A DNA stretch of 51,555 bases from Bordetella parapertussis (GTDB taxonomy: Bacteria; Pseudomonadota; Gammaproteobacteria; Burkholderiales; SG8-41): the NCBI GenBank assembly GCA_945864585.1, contig CAMBCF010000022.1, positions 1-51,555 of the forward strand. The letters are read 5' to 3'. Made by a program: the position numbers and the translations under genes. This document shows, piece after piece, positions 9,085 through 18,422 of the stretch; positions within the stretch are counted from its first letter, which is position 1, and the number at the start of each line of letters is the position of its first letter. The notes beneath the pieces were generated by a model that did not search any database, was not told the DNA's origin, and saw only the letters and a program-made list of their open reading frames with translations.

Positions 9085-9116
9085 AAACGGCGTCCTAGCG
9101 GCGCCGTTTCTTTTTT
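9085..9116 (+). terminator. Terminator-like hairpin between the binding-protein gene and livH
   Basis: AAACGGCG (9085-9092) pairs with CGCCGTTT (9102-9109) across a 9-nt loop and is followed by C and six T residues. Because livH has no obvious separate promoter, partial readthrough here would give more binding protein than membrane components, a common arrangement in ABC operons. Confidence 0.75.
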
Positions 9117-9155
9117 GCGCACAGGCATGATATTGGTAGCGCTTTGATGTGATCC

Positions 9156-10076
9156 ATGGACATCTTTCTCCAACAGATACTGAACGGCCTGCTGCTAGGC
9201 AGTATCTATGCGCTGGTGGCGCTGGGTTACACCATGGCCTACGGCATTTTGGGATTGATCAATTTCGCGCACGGCGATATCGTCATGGTCGGCGCGCTGG
9301 TATCACTGTCGGTGGTGATGGCGCTGGGATCAAGCTTGCCGGTGGTGATGGTGCTGCTGATCGCCACCGCAGCCGCCATCGTGGTGTGCCTGGCGCTGGG
9401 GCTCTTGATGGAGCGCGCCGCGTACCGCCCGCTGCGCGGCGCGCCACGGCTGGCGCCGTTAATTACCGCCATCGGCGTGTCCATTCTTATCCAGTATTCG
9501 GCGGCGCTGGTGTGGGGCAAGCAGTATCTTTCGATGCCGGAAATCATCAAGCCCGGTATCCTCAAATTCGGCGGCGCGCAAATCACCACCCTGCAGGCTT
9601 TTATTTTCGTACTGGCCTGCGCGATCATGGCGGCGCTGCTGTGGTTTGTGAAAGCCAGCCGCATGGGACGCGCGATGCGCGCCACCGAACAAAACCCCGA
9701 GGTTGCCGGCCTGATGGGCGTCGACACCAATCGCGTGATCGCTTTCACCTTCGCGCTGGGCGCCTCTATCGGCGCCATCGCCGGCGTGATGGTGCTGCTC
9801 TACTATGGTCAGGGTCATTATTTCATGGGCTTCATGCTCGGGCTTAAAGCGTTTACCGCCGCGGTGCTCGGCGGCATCGGCAATATTCCCGGTGCGATGC
9901 TGGGCGGCTTGTTGCTGGGCCTGATCGAGAGTCTGGCAGCGGGTTACATCGGCGACATTACCGGGGGCCTGTTCGGCAGCAATTACCGTGACGTATTCGC
10001 GTTTCTGGTGCTGGTGCTGGTGCTGATGCTGCGGCCTTCGGGGTTGATGGGGGTGCGCAGTGGGGATAGGGCTTAA
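9156..10076 (+). CDS. livH: Branched-chain amino-acid ABC transporter permease LivH
   Basis: Inner-membrane channel subunit, 306 residues with about eight hydrophobic helices. The start QQILNGLLLGSIYALVALG, then GLINFAHGDIVMVGAL and LGGIGNIPGAMLGG, are diagnostic of LivH. It pairs with LivM; the LGGIGN loop contacts the ATPases. The stop codon at 10074-10076 overlaps the first bases of a 10-bp-unit repeat that fills the gap to livM. Confidence 0.95.
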   Translation: MDIFLQQILNGLLLGSIYALVALGYTMAYGILGLINFAHGDIVMVGALVSLSVVMALGSSLPVVMVLLIATAAAIVVCLALGLLMERAAYRPLRGAPRLAPLITAIGVSILIQYSAALVWGKQYLSMPEIIKPGILKFGGAQITTLQAFIFVLACAIMAALLWFVKASRMGRAMRATEQNPEVAGLMGVDTNRVIAFTFALGASIGAIAGVMVLLYYGQGHYFMGFMLGLKAFTAAVLGGIGNIPGAMLGGLLLGLIESLAAGYIGDITGGLFGSNYRDVFAFLVLVLVLMLRPSGLMGVRSGDRA

Positions 10077-10104
10077 TCTGTGTTCATCTGTGTAAATCTG
10101 TGGC
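10075..10104 (+). repeat. ATCTGTG-type 10-bp tandem repeat, three units, at the livH-livM junction
   Basis: Three 10-bp units, AATCTGTGTT, CATCTGTGTA and AATCTGTGGC, run from the last bases of the livH stop codon into livM. The same element occurs as an inverted pair at 31493-31566. It fills the 23-nt intergenic gap and contains the apparent GTG start of livM at 10100. Confidence 0.85.
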
Positions 10105-11170
10105 AAAAAAGTCCTTGACCTTAAAGCGCGCCGCCTTCTACGCAGCAATTGTCATCGCATTGGTTGCGCTGCCCTTCGTGATCGACGCTGCCCTCGGGCG
10201 CGCCTGGGTTCGCATCACTGCGCTGGCGTTGTTGTTTGTGATGCTGGCGCTGGGGCTGAATATTGTGGTTGGTTTCGCGGGATTACTCGATCTGGGCTAC
10301 ATCGCGTTTTTTGCGGTGGGCGCGTACTGTTATGCGTTACTGGCGTCGCCCCAGCTTGGCATACACGGGTCGTTTCTGGTGTTGTTGCCGTTGAGCGCGA
10401 TGGTAGCAGCGGTCTTCGGTGTGCTGCTCGGCGCACCAACGCTGAAGCTGCGCGGCGATTATCTCGCCATTGTTACGCTCGGCTTTGGCGAAATCATCCG
10501 CATTTTTCTGAACAACCTTAATCGACCCGTCAATATCACCAATGGACCGCAGGGCATTACGCTCATCGATCCTTTGCAGGTGGCGGGAATTTCGCTCGCG
10601 AAAACCTATACGGTTGGCGGCCTCACGATTGCGCCCGTGCATATGTATTATCTTGTTTTTCTGGGGTGTGCGTTGCTGACCATATTCATTTCGCTGCGCC
10701 TGGAAAACTCGCGCATCGGCCGCGCCTGGGTCGCGATACGCGAAGACGAACTCGCCGCAGCCGCGATGGGCATCAACACGCGCAACGTCAAACTGCTGGC
10801 GTTTGCGATGGGCGCGACCTTTGGCGGCGTGGCGGGCGCACTGTTCGCTTCGTTTCAGGGTTTCATCAGTCCGGAGAGTTTCACTCTCCTCGATTCGATA
10901 ATGGTTTTGTGCATGGTGGTGCTGGGCGGCATGGGCAACGTCGGCGGCGTGGTACTGGGTGCGATTCTGCTCACGGCGCTGCCCGAAGCGCTGCGCTACA
11001 TCGGCCCGCTGCAGCAGCAATGGCTGGGCCGCGTTTACATCGATCCGTCGGATCTACGCATGTTGCTGTTTGGCTTGGCGCTGGTATTGATGATGTTGTT
11101 CCGTCCGGCGGGATTGTGGCCTTCAAAAACGCGGCGCCGCGAACTGGTGGCGGAGAAAAGCAGTGGCTGA
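10100..11170 (+). CDS. livM: Branched-chain amino-acid ABC transporter permease LivM
   Basis: Second channel subunit, 356 residues, with the LivM signatures LGLNIVVGFAGLLDLGYIAF, LRGDYLAIVTLGFGEIIRIF and VVLGGMGNVGG. The only plausible upstream start is GTG 10100, which lies inside the ATCTGTG repeat and has no ribosome site; a TTG at 10115 would remove five residues and also lacks one. Translation is probably coupled to livH, whose stop is 23 nt upstream. The stop overlaps the livG start by 8 nt. Confidence 0.93.
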   Translation: MAKKSLTLKRAAFYAAIVIALVALPFVIDAALGRAWVRITALALLFVMLALGLNIVVGFAGLLDLGYIAFFAVGAYCYALLASPQLGIHGSFLVLLPLSAMVAAVFGVLLGAPTLKLRGDYLAIVTLGFGEIIRIFLNNLNRPVNITNGPQGITLIDPLQVAGISLAKTYTVGGLTIAPVHMYYLVFLGCALLTIFISLRLENSRIGRAWVAIREDELAAAAMGINTRNVKLLAFAMGATFGGVAGALFASFQGFISPESFTLLDSIMVLCMVVLGGMGNVGGVVLGAILLTALPEALRYIGPLQQQWLGRVYIDPSDLRMLLFGLALVLMMLFRPAGLWPSKTRRRELVAEKSSG

Positions 11171-11933
11171 ACCGTTGCTTGCCGTCGACGGCATTCGCAA
11201 GCGCTTCGGCGGCTTGAATGCGCTGGACGGCATTTCGCTGGCGGTAGAGCGCGGCGAAATTTTCGGCTTGATCGGTCCCAATGGCGCAGGCAAAACCACG
11301 CTGTTCAATATCCTGACCGGCGTTTATCACGCTGATGGCGGTGAGTTTACTTTCGCCGGCAAGCGCTTGTCGGGACTGCCGTCGCATCGCGTGGCCGAAG
11401 CGGGCATTGCACGCACCTTCCAGAATATTCGCCTCTTCGCCAATATGACCGCACTGGAAAACGTGATGGTCGGACGCCACGTGCGCACGCGCGCGGGGGT
11501 GCTGGGCGCGGTGCTGCGATCATCCGCCACGCGCACTGAGGAAGCCGCCATCGAACAGCGCGCTCACGAACTGCTGGATTATTGCGGCATTGCGCGCCAC
11601 GCCAACGCGCTCGCGCGAAATCTGGCGTACGGCGATCAGCGCCGCCTGGAAATCGCCCGCGCACTCGCCACCGACCCCAAGTTGCTGGCGCTGGACGAAC
11701 CCGCCGCCGGCATGAACGCCACCGAAACCGCCGCTTTGAAACAGCTGCTCGAACGCATACGCCGAGACGGTGTCACCCTGTTGCTGATCGAGCACGACGT
11801 GAAGCTGGTGATGGGCCTGTGCGACCGCGTCGCGGTGCTCGACTATGGCCAGAAAATTGCCGAAGGCGCGCCCGCCGTAGTGCAGCGCGATCCGAAGGTG
11901 ATCGAAGCCTACCTGGGAGTCGCCGTTGCTTGA
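11163..11933 (+). CDS. livG: Branched-chain amino-acid ABC transporter ATP-binding protein LivG
   Basis: One of two cytoplasmic ATPases of the transporter, 256 residues. Walker A is GPNGAGKTT (38-46); LAYGDQRRLEIARAL is the LivG form of the signature motif, followed by Walker B LLALDEPAAGMN and the switch His in LLLIEHDVKLVMGLCD. The GTG start overlaps the livM stop and the 3' end overlaps livF by 8 nt, so the three genes are translationally coupled. Confidence 0.95.
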   Translation: MAEPLLAVDGIRKRFGGLNALDGISLAVERGEIFGLIGPNGAGKTTLFNILTGVYHADGGEFTFAGKRLSGLPSHRVAEAGIARTFQNIRLFANMTALENVMVGRHVRTRAGVLGAVLRSSATRTEEAAIEQRAHELLDYCGIARHANALARNLAYGDQRRLEIARALATDPKLLALDEPAAGMNATETAALKQLLERIRRDGVTLLLIEHDVKLVMGLCDRVAVLDYGQKIAEGAPAVVQRDPKVIEAYLGVAVA

Positions 11934-12630
11934 GGTCCGCGGACTCCAAGTGGCGTACGGCGGCATCAACGCCGTCAAAGGCATCGACCTTGACGTGCGT
12001 GCAGGCGAATTGGTTACACTCATCGGCGCGAATGGGGCGGGCAAATCCACCACCTTGAAAGCGCTGTCCGGGTTGCTTAAGCCCGCGGCAGGCAGCGTGC
12101 GTTACGACGGGCAGGACATCACCGGCACGCCCGCATTCGAGCTGGTGCGGCGTGGCGTGGCGCTGGTACCCGAAGGCCGTGGCGTGTTCGCGCGCCTCAC
12201 CGTCGAAGAAAACCTCGCCATGGGCGCTTACATCCGCGACGACCCTGCCGCCATAGCCGCCGACCGCGAGCACGCCTACGCTACCTTTCCGCGCCTCGCC
12301 GAGCGGCGCCGGCAACTCGCCGGCACGCTCTCCGGCGGTGAACAGCAAATGCTCGCCATCGCGCGCGCGCTGATGTGCAAGCCGCGGTTGTTGTTGCTGG
12401 ACGAGCCCAGCATGGGTCTGGCGCCGCTGGTTGTGGAAAAAATATTTGAAACCATACGCGCGGTGGCGCGCGACGGCGTAACGCTGCTGTTGATTGAGCA
12501 AAACGCGCGCCTCGCACTGCAAACCTGTGACCGCGGCTACGTGATGGAAAGCGGCTTGATTACCTTAAGCGGCGAAGCCAAGGCGCTGCTCGACAATCCC
12601 GAGGTGCGGCGCGCGTATCTGGGCGAATAA
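11926..12630 (+). CDS. livF: Branched-chain amino-acid ABC transporter ATP-binding protein LivF
   Basis: Second ATPase of the transporter, 234 residues. Walker A is GANGAGKST (34-42), signature LSGGEQQMLAIARAL, Walker B LLLLDEPSMGLAP, switch LLLIEQNARLAL; the EGRGVFARLTVEENL segment is typical of LivF. It starts with TTG 11926, which overlaps the livG stop; it keeps the conserved N-terminus LEVRGLQVAYGGINAV. Last gene of the operon; the next gene is convergent and its stop is only 8 nt away. Confidence 0.95.
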   Translation: MLEVRGLQVAYGGINAVKGIDLDVRAGELVTLIGANGAGKSTTLKALSGLLKPAAGSVRYDGQDITGTPAFELVRRGVALVPEGRGVFARLTVEENLAMGAYIRDDPAAIAADREHAYATFPRLAERRRQLAGTLSGGEQQMLAIARALMCKPRLLLLDEPSMGLAPLVVEKIFETIRAVARDGVTLLLIEQNARLALQTCDRGYVMESGLITLSGEAKALLDNPEVRRAYLGE

Positions 12631-12638
12631 GCGTGGTT

Positions 12639-12905
12639 TCAACGGCGGCTGGATTTGCGCAGCGCAGGATTCAGCTTATCGATATCCGCCTGAACCTGCT
12701 CGCGGCTGCGCTCGTAAACAATCTCGCGCCCCATCACGCTGCCGACGTAAGCCTGCCCGGTGCGCGTGGGTGTCAATGCGCAGCGGACGCTGTGCACGCC
12801 CTCACCGAGCACAACCTCGATGTGGTCAGGCCGCTTGTTCAGCACCACGACTTCCATGAATTGGCGGGTTTCGGTGACGCGAACTTTGATCTTTTCGTCG
12901 TTCAT
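12639..12905 (-). CDS. Conserved hypothetical protein, 88 residues
   Basis: A small soluble protein with no domain I can name. Visible features are a basic start (MNDEKIKVRVTETRQFMEVV), the stretch LGEGVHSVRCALTP, and GREIVYERSREQVQADID followed by a basic tail. I recall similar sequences in betaproteobacteria, but have no function for them. It is transcribed toward livF and is preceded on the same strand by another unknown gene at 12987-13379, from which it is separated by 81 nt. Confidence 0.65.
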   Translation of the reverse strand: MNDEKIKVRVTETRQFMEVVVLNKRPDHIEVVLGEGVHSVRCALTPTRTGQAYVGSVMGREIVYERSREQVQADIDKLNPALRKSSRR

Positions 12906-12986
12906 AGCGAGGCTCCGTGAACCGCTGTGGCGTTGATTGATGCTGCAGGGGAAGACTACTCCTAAATGCGAACGCTATTGGGCACG

Positions 12987-13379
12987 TCAGCGCCAGATGA
13001 ATAATGCCACGATGCCGAAAATGGCAGCGGCAGCGGCACCTGCCAGCCAGAGAACACGAACCCGGTTTACCTCGATGCGCCTGATGAGCTGCGTGTTCTG
13101 CTCTGCCAGCGCCTTGATCAGTTCCGAGGACGCAAGCATCTGGTCATGCAGATCAGCCGAAGCGGCCTCTAACGCCGCGATGCGCAACTGGAGCGCGGCG
13201 ATAGCCCGAGCTTCCGGTGTAAGGGCCGGCTGCGCAGTCGGTGCTTCCGTCTCCGCCGCCGGCGGCTTTTTGGCGATAACGTTCCACAGTTTCTTCGCGC
13301 CATCGGCGACCTTGGGCGCGTTGCTGATCACATCCGCCCAAGGAACACTTTGCAGTACCGTAAGCCAACCTATAGGCAT
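12987..13379 (-). CDS. Conserved hypothetical protein with coiled coil and C-terminal membrane anchor
   Basis: A 130-residue protein. It starts MPIGWLTVLQSVPWADVISN, has a Pro/Ala-rich linker around residues 38-55, a heptad-rich segment (AIAALQLRIAALEAASADLH, then ELIKALAEQNTQLIRRIE) that should form a coiled coil, and one hydrophobic helix at the very C-terminus (LWLAGAAAAAIFGIVALFIW). This suggests a tail-anchored protein with a cytoplasmic coiled coil. ATG 13379 is chosen because AAGG lies 7 nt upstream; a GTG two codons earlier has worse spacing. Function unknown. Confidence 0.7.
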   Translation of the reverse strand: MPIGWLTVLQSVPWADVISNAPKVADGAKKLWNVIAKKPPAAETEAPTAQPALTPEARAIAALQLRIAALEAASADLHDQMLASSELIKALAEQNTQLIRRIEVNRVRVLWLAGAAAAAIFGIVALFIWR

Positions 13380-13395
13380 AAACACACCTTTCTGG

Positions 13396-13671
13396 TTACG
13401 CAGCGCGCTTCTGCGTCCGCCTTGAACCGGTGGTTAAAGGTCGCGAATGATGCTCGGCATAGGCGTCGAGCAGTCGGCGAATCATCCGCTGATACTGCGT
13501 GTTGTTCTTCTGCGCCTCGGTTTTGAAAAAGTCAACGCTACGCTTGCTCAGAGCGATGGTGACCTTGACGCCTTCGTCCTGAAACACAAGCTCCTCAGGC
13601 CGAGGAAGGAAGTCAGCTACGACCTTGGGGCTTCCGAGGGGTTCATTCGTGTAATTTATTTTCGCGCTCAT
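13396..13671 (-). CDS. CopG/ribbon-helix-helix antitoxin (BrnA-like)
   Basis: A 91-residue DNA-binding protein. The ribbon-helix-helix lies around VKVTIALSKRSVDFFKTEAQ and TQYQRMIRRLLDAYAEHH; the N-terminal part (NEPLGSPKVVADFLPRPEEL) is typical of CopG-type antitoxins found next to BrnT toxins. Its ATG overlaps the stop of a truncated brnT (CTATGAGC), the usual toxin-first, coupled order. With the toxin broken, it would be an orphan antitoxin or a stand-alone repressor. Confidence 0.8.
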   Translation of the reverse strand: MSAKINYTNEPLGSPKVVADFLPRPEELVFQDEGVKVTIALSKRSVDFFKTEAQKNNTQYQRMIRRLLDAYAEHHSRPLTTGSRRTQKRAA

Positions 13672-13763
13672 AGATTTGTTTGCCCTTCCGCGAAGGATAC
13701 GCGATGCTTTGTCTGGTTCTCGCTATCTTTCTTCGGATCCCATTCAAACCGCGCCTTGGCCAT
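13668..13763 (-). pseudogene. brnT: Truncated BrnT-family toxin
   Basis: A 31-codon frame reading MAKARFEWDPKKDSENQTKH, then RVSFAEG, matches the first third of BrnT (consensus FEWDxxKxxxNxxKHxVSFxEA). The rest of the ribonuclease fold, including the later catalytic Arg/His region, is missing: after AEG only QTNL remains before TGA. The stop overlaps the antitoxin start, so an internal deletion removed about two thirds of the toxin but preserved the coupling. Confidence 0.8.
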
Positions 13764-13794
13764 GCGAAAGGCTACCACAAGTATGGGCATTTAA

Positions 13795-13810
13795 CCATAC
13801 GATCATATGG
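13795..13810. promoter_or_regulatory. Imperfect palindrome upstream of the brnT remnant
   Basis: CCATACGATCATATGG is symmetric at 14 of 16 positions, and a second inverted pair, GTATGG (13781-13786) with CCATAC (13795-13800), overlaps it. It lies 32 bp upstream of the brnT start codon, where a ribbon-helix-helix antitoxin would bind. Function is inferred. Confidence 0.4.
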
Positions 13811-13884
13811 CTTTCGTACACGATGCATCGCGACCTCTAACGTTCCGGTTTTGGCGCACGGAACGCATCGGCCAACAATCGGCG

Positions 13885-14118
13885 TTTGCCCAGCTACTTT
13901 ACGGTACCGGCATGCGCATTAGCGAAGGGCTGCGATTGCGGGTCCAGGATGTGGATTTCGAGCGTCGCACGATCATTGTGCGTGAGGGCAAGGGCGGAAA
14001 AGACCGTGCGCTGATGCTGCCGCAGCGGCTGATTCCTGCGTTGCGTGAGCAGTTAGCGCGCGCCCGTGTGTTGTGGAGCGCGGATCAGGCAGAAGGCCGC
14101 TCCGGAGTTGAGTTGCCA
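13885..14118 (+). pseudogene. Integron-integrase (IntI-type tyrosine recombinase) internal fragment
   Basis: The open frame from 13807 to 14133 contains [20 protein letters not shown] followed by [12 protein letters not shown] and [14 protein letters not shown], the region around the first catalytic Arg of integron integrases, and ends in [18 protein letters not shown]. The N-terminal SAM-like domain and the C-terminal His-Arg-Tyr catalytic residues are absent, so it is inactive. It stops abruptly 23 bp before the hemF stop. An attI or attC site was not clearly seen. Confidence 0.8.
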
Positions 14119-14140
14119 ACCGTTTGTTTTTAAATTCTTT

Positions 14141-15040
14141 TTATGCCAACCAATCCTTGGCCACCAAAAACTTCTCATACAGCGCCGCTTCTCGCGACCC
14201 TGCCTCGGGCTTCCAGTCATAGCGCCAGTTCACCACCGGCGGCAGCGACATGAGTATGGATTCCGCGCGTCCACCGGATTGCAGGCCGAACAGCGTGCCG
14301 CGGTCGTAGACCAGGTTGAATTCAACATAGCGTCCGCGCCGGTACGCCTGAAATGCGCGTTCGCACTCGCCGTACGGCAGCGCGCGCCGGCGCTCGACGA
14401 TGGGCGCGTAGGCTTTGAGGAAATGATCGCCCACGCTCTGCGTCAGGCGCAGGCAGGTGTCGAAATCCGGCGCATGCACATCGTCGTAGAAAATGCCGCC
14501 GATGCCGCGTGGCTCGTTGCGGTGCTTTAAAAAAAAGTAATCGTCGCACCACTTTTTGTATTGGGGGTGCAGGTGTGCGCCAAAGGGCGCGAGTGCGTGG
14601 TAACAGGTCTGATGAAAGTGGCGCGCGTCGTCCTCGAAGCCGTAATAGGGCGTCAAGTCCATGCCGCCGCCGAACCACCACACCGGTGGCGCATCTTCCT
14701 TGAGCGCGCAGAAAAACCGCACGTTCATGTGTACCGTCGGCACAAACGGATTGCGCGGGTGCAGCACCAGCGATACGCCCAGCGCTTCAAACGCGCGGCC
14801 CGTGAGTTCGGGGCGGGCGACGGATGCCGACGGCGGCAAACCCTGCCCGAACACGTGCGAAAAGCCGACGCCGGCACGCTCGAATAATGAGCCTTGTTCG
14901 AGGATGCAGGTGACGCCGCCGCCACCCTGCGGTCGCGACCACACGTCTCGGGAGAAGGTGCTGCTGTCGAGCGCGGTAAGCGCGTCGACGATGCGTATTT
15001 GCAGACCTTCGAGATAAGTTTTTACCTGAACGGTATCCAT
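14141..15040 (-). CDS. hemF: Oxygen-dependent coproporphyrinogen III oxidase
   Basis: Oxidative decarboxylation of coproporphyrinogen III to protoporphyrinogen IX in haem synthesis, using O2, so the organism can make haem aerobically. The 299-residue product has the family motifs [51 protein letters not shown] and [17 protein letters not shown] 15040 gives the usual N-terminus; a TTG three codons upstream (15049) has a GAGG at a better distance (5 nt against 14), so the true start may be there. It is the last gene of the minus-strand group that begins with pepP. Confidence 0.95.
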   Translation of the reverse strand: MDTVQVKTYLEGLQIRIVDALTALDSSTFSRDVWSRPQGGGGVTCILEQGSLFERAGVGFSHVFGQGLPPSASVARPELTGRAFEALGVSLVLHPRNPFVPTVHMNVRFFCALKEDAPPVWWFGGGMDLTPYYGFEDDARHFHQTCYHALAPFGAHLHPQYKKWCDDYFFLKHRNEPRGIGGIFYDDVHAPDFDTCLRLTQSVGDHFLKAYAPIVERRRALPYGECERAFQAYRRGRYVEFNLVYDRGTLFGLQSGGRAESILMSLPPVVNWRYDWKPEAGSREAALYEKFLVAKDWLA

Positions 15041-15073
15041 GATGGTCAAGGATACCTCAGCGCGACAGCGGCG

Positions 15074-16384
15074 TTACAGCTTGCGTGCGTTGTCCGTGGC
15101 ACGGGTTGCGCGATAGCCGATGTCCCGCCGCAGTTGCATGCCGTCAAAGCTGATTTGAGCGGCGATTTCGTAGGCGCGTTTTTGCGCCATGCGCACGCTG
15201 TGGCCGAGCGCGGTGACGCACAGCACGCGCCCGCCGCTGGTAACGACCGTCTCGCCGCCGTTGCCCCCGCCGTTACGCCTCAACGCGGTGCCGGCGTGGA
15301 ACACGTGGTAATCCGCACCCTCCTGCGGTAATCCGCGAATCACGTCGCCACTGCGCGGACGGTCCGGGTAGCCGTGCGCGGCGAGCACCACGCCGAGTGC
15401 GACGCGCGTATCCCATTCAGCTTCAATTTGGTCGAGCGTGCCATCGATGGCGTGTTCAATTAAATCCACCAGGTCGCTCTTCAGGCGCATCATGATCGGC
15501 TGGGTTTCGGGATCGCCCAGGCGGCAATTGAACTCGAGCGTGTTGATGTTGCCGTCTTTGGTGATCATCAATCCCGCGTAGAGAAAGCCGCTGTAGCGTA
15601 TGCCGTCTTTTTCCATGCCGGCGAGTGTGGGCATGATGACTTCACGCATCACCTTGGCATGGATGCGGGGTGTGACCACCGGCGCCGGCGAATACGCACC
15701 CATGCCGCCGGTGTTGGGGCCGAGGTCGCCGTCGCCCAGCCGCTTGTGATCCTGACTGCTGGCCAGCGCCAGTGCGTGTTTGCCGTCGGCAAGCACGATA
15801 AAGCTGGCTTCTTCGCCTTCGAGAAACGCTTCGATCACCACCCGCGCACCCGCCGCTCCCATTTTGTTGTCGACCAGCATCATGTCCACCGCGGCGTGTG
15901 CTTCGGCGAGGGTCGTCGCGACGATAACGCCCTTGCCGGCAGCAAGGCCGTCGGCCTTGACCACAATCGGCGCGCCTTGCTGGTTGATGTAGGCGTGCGC
16001 TTGCGCCACATCGCTGAAAGTGGCGTAAGCAGCGGTCGGGATACCGTGGCGCGCCATGAAACTTTTACAAAAATCTTTGGAGCTTTCGAGCTGCGCTGCG
16101 CGCTGGGTGGGGCCGAAGATGCGCAGCCCAGCCGCGCGAAACGCGTCCACCACGCCGGCCGCGAGCGCAGCTTCCGGGCCGACTATCGTCAGTAAGATAT
16201 TGTTTTTAATGACAAAATCTATCAGGTCCTCGGTGCGCGTCAGCGCCACGTTTTCAATCCCCTGCTCACGCGCGGTGCCCGCGTTGCCGGGGGCGACATA
16301 AACTTTGGAGGCCCGCGCGGATTGCAACACGCGCCACGCCAGCGCATGTTCGCGGCCACCGGAACCGATAACGAGGATTTTCAT
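15074..16384 (-). CDS. purD: Phosphoribosylamine-glycine ligase
   Basis: ATP-grasp enzyme that makes glycinamide ribonucleotide, the second step of purine synthesis. The 436-residue product shows [31 protein letters not shown], the ATP-grasp stretch [13 protein letters not shown] and [14 protein letters not shown] small glycine/asparagine-rich insertion ([11 protein letters not shown]) near residue 395 lengthens a loop that is usually shorter. Its start codon lies 8 bp from a heptamer repeat hairpin that separates it from purH. Confidence 0.95.
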   Translation of the reverse strand: MKILVIGSGGREHALAWRVLQSARASKVYVAPGNAGTAREQGIENVALTRTEDLIDFVIKNNILLTIVGPEAALAAGVVDAFRAAGLRIFGPTQRAAQLESSKDFCKSFMARHGIPTAAYATFSDVAQAHAYINQQGAPIVVKADGLAAGKGVIVATTLAEAHAAVDMMLVDNKMGAAGARVVIEAFLEGEEASFIVLADGKHALALASSQDHKRLGDGDLGPNTGGMGAYSPAPVVTPRIHAKVMREVIMPTLAGMEKDGIRYSGFLYAGLMITKDGNINTLEFNCRLGDPETQPIMMRLKSDLVDLIEHAIDGTLDQIEAEWDTRVALGVVLAAHGYPDRPRSGDVIRGLPQEGADYHVFHAGTALRRNGGGNGGETVVTSGGRVLCVTALGHSVRMAQKRAYEIAAQISFDGMQLRRDIGYRATRATDNARKL

Positions 16385-16390
16385 GAGGTC

Positions 16391-16478
16391 GTGAGGCGTG
16401 AGGTGTGAGAAGTGAGGCGTAGCGCCATCCCGGTGGTTCTCGTGTCACTCCATTCGCGCCTCACACCTCTCGCCTCAC
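16391..16478. repeat. GTGAGGC heptamer hairpin between purH and purD
   Basis: Four 7-bp units at 16391-16418 (GTGAGGC, GTGAGGT, GTGAGAA, GTGAGGC) face three units in inverted orientation at 16458-16478 (GCCTCAC, ACCTCTC, GCCTCAC), with a 39-bp centre. The arms can pair in DNA or RNA. The element fills almost the whole 98-bp gap and resembles the TCAGTCC arrays in unit length and layout but not in sequence. Confidence 0.8.
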
Positions 16479-16482
16479 GATT

Positions 16483-18069
<1,587 letters not shown>

Positions 18070-18084
18070 GGCTATTAGAATCGA

Positions 18085-18158
18085 GGGCTGAGGACTGAGG
18101 ACTTAGGACTGAGCAGAACCGTGGGGTCGCTTAGTCCTCAGTCCTTAGTCCTCAATCC
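18085..18158. repeat. TCAGTCC heptamer arrays, four units facing four units, between fis and purH
   Basis: Left array 18085-18112 has four units of the type GGACTGA (GGGCTGA, GGACTGA, GGACTTA, GGACTGA); right array 18131-18158 has four units of the inverse type (TTAGTCC, TCAGTCC, TTAGTCC, TCAATCC). The 18-bp centre is unrelated. Each arm is exactly 28 bp. The arms can form a long imperfect hairpin. The same unit occurs inside the ManC-type gene at 49362-51008. Confidence 0.9.
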
Positions 18159-18164
18159 TGCCCT

Positions 18165-18422
18165 TCAGAACTTGATGCCGTGCGCCTTCATCTTCTTGCG
18201 CAGCGTGTTGCGATTGAGCCCCAGCATCTGTGCGGCATGCGTCTGGTTGCCGCGCACGCGCGTGAGCACGGATTCGAGCAGCGGCTTTTCGACGCAGTTG
18301 ATCACCATGTCGTAAACGCCACTGGCTTTTTCCCCTTCCAGATCCTTAAAGTAGCCGTCGATGGCCTTGCGCACCGTGCGCGCCATATCGCCGTCGTTTC
18401 TGTCGTTCATTCGATTCATCAT
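18165..18422 (-). CDS. fis: Fis-family DNA-binding protein
   Basis: Small nucleoid-associated, DNA-bending regulator of 85 residues. The C-terminal helix-turn-helix is intact (ESVLTRVRGNQTHAAQMLGL, then NRNTLRKKMKAHGIKF), as in Fis. The start ATG overlaps the dusB stop (ATGATGA), matching the dusB-fis operon known from gammaproteobacteria; an alternative start lies four codons in. A heptamer hairpin separates it from purH. Confidence 0.93.
   Translation of the reverse strand: MMNRMNDRNDGDMARTVRKAIDGYFKDLEGEKASGVYDMVINCVEKPLLESVLTRVRGNQTHAAQMLGLNRNTLRKKMKAHGIKF

Noticed and set aside
13764-13884. attI or attC site next to the integrase fragment
   Set aside because: A few short matches such as ATTTAAC exist, but no paired core sites with a plausible hairpin could be built by eye.
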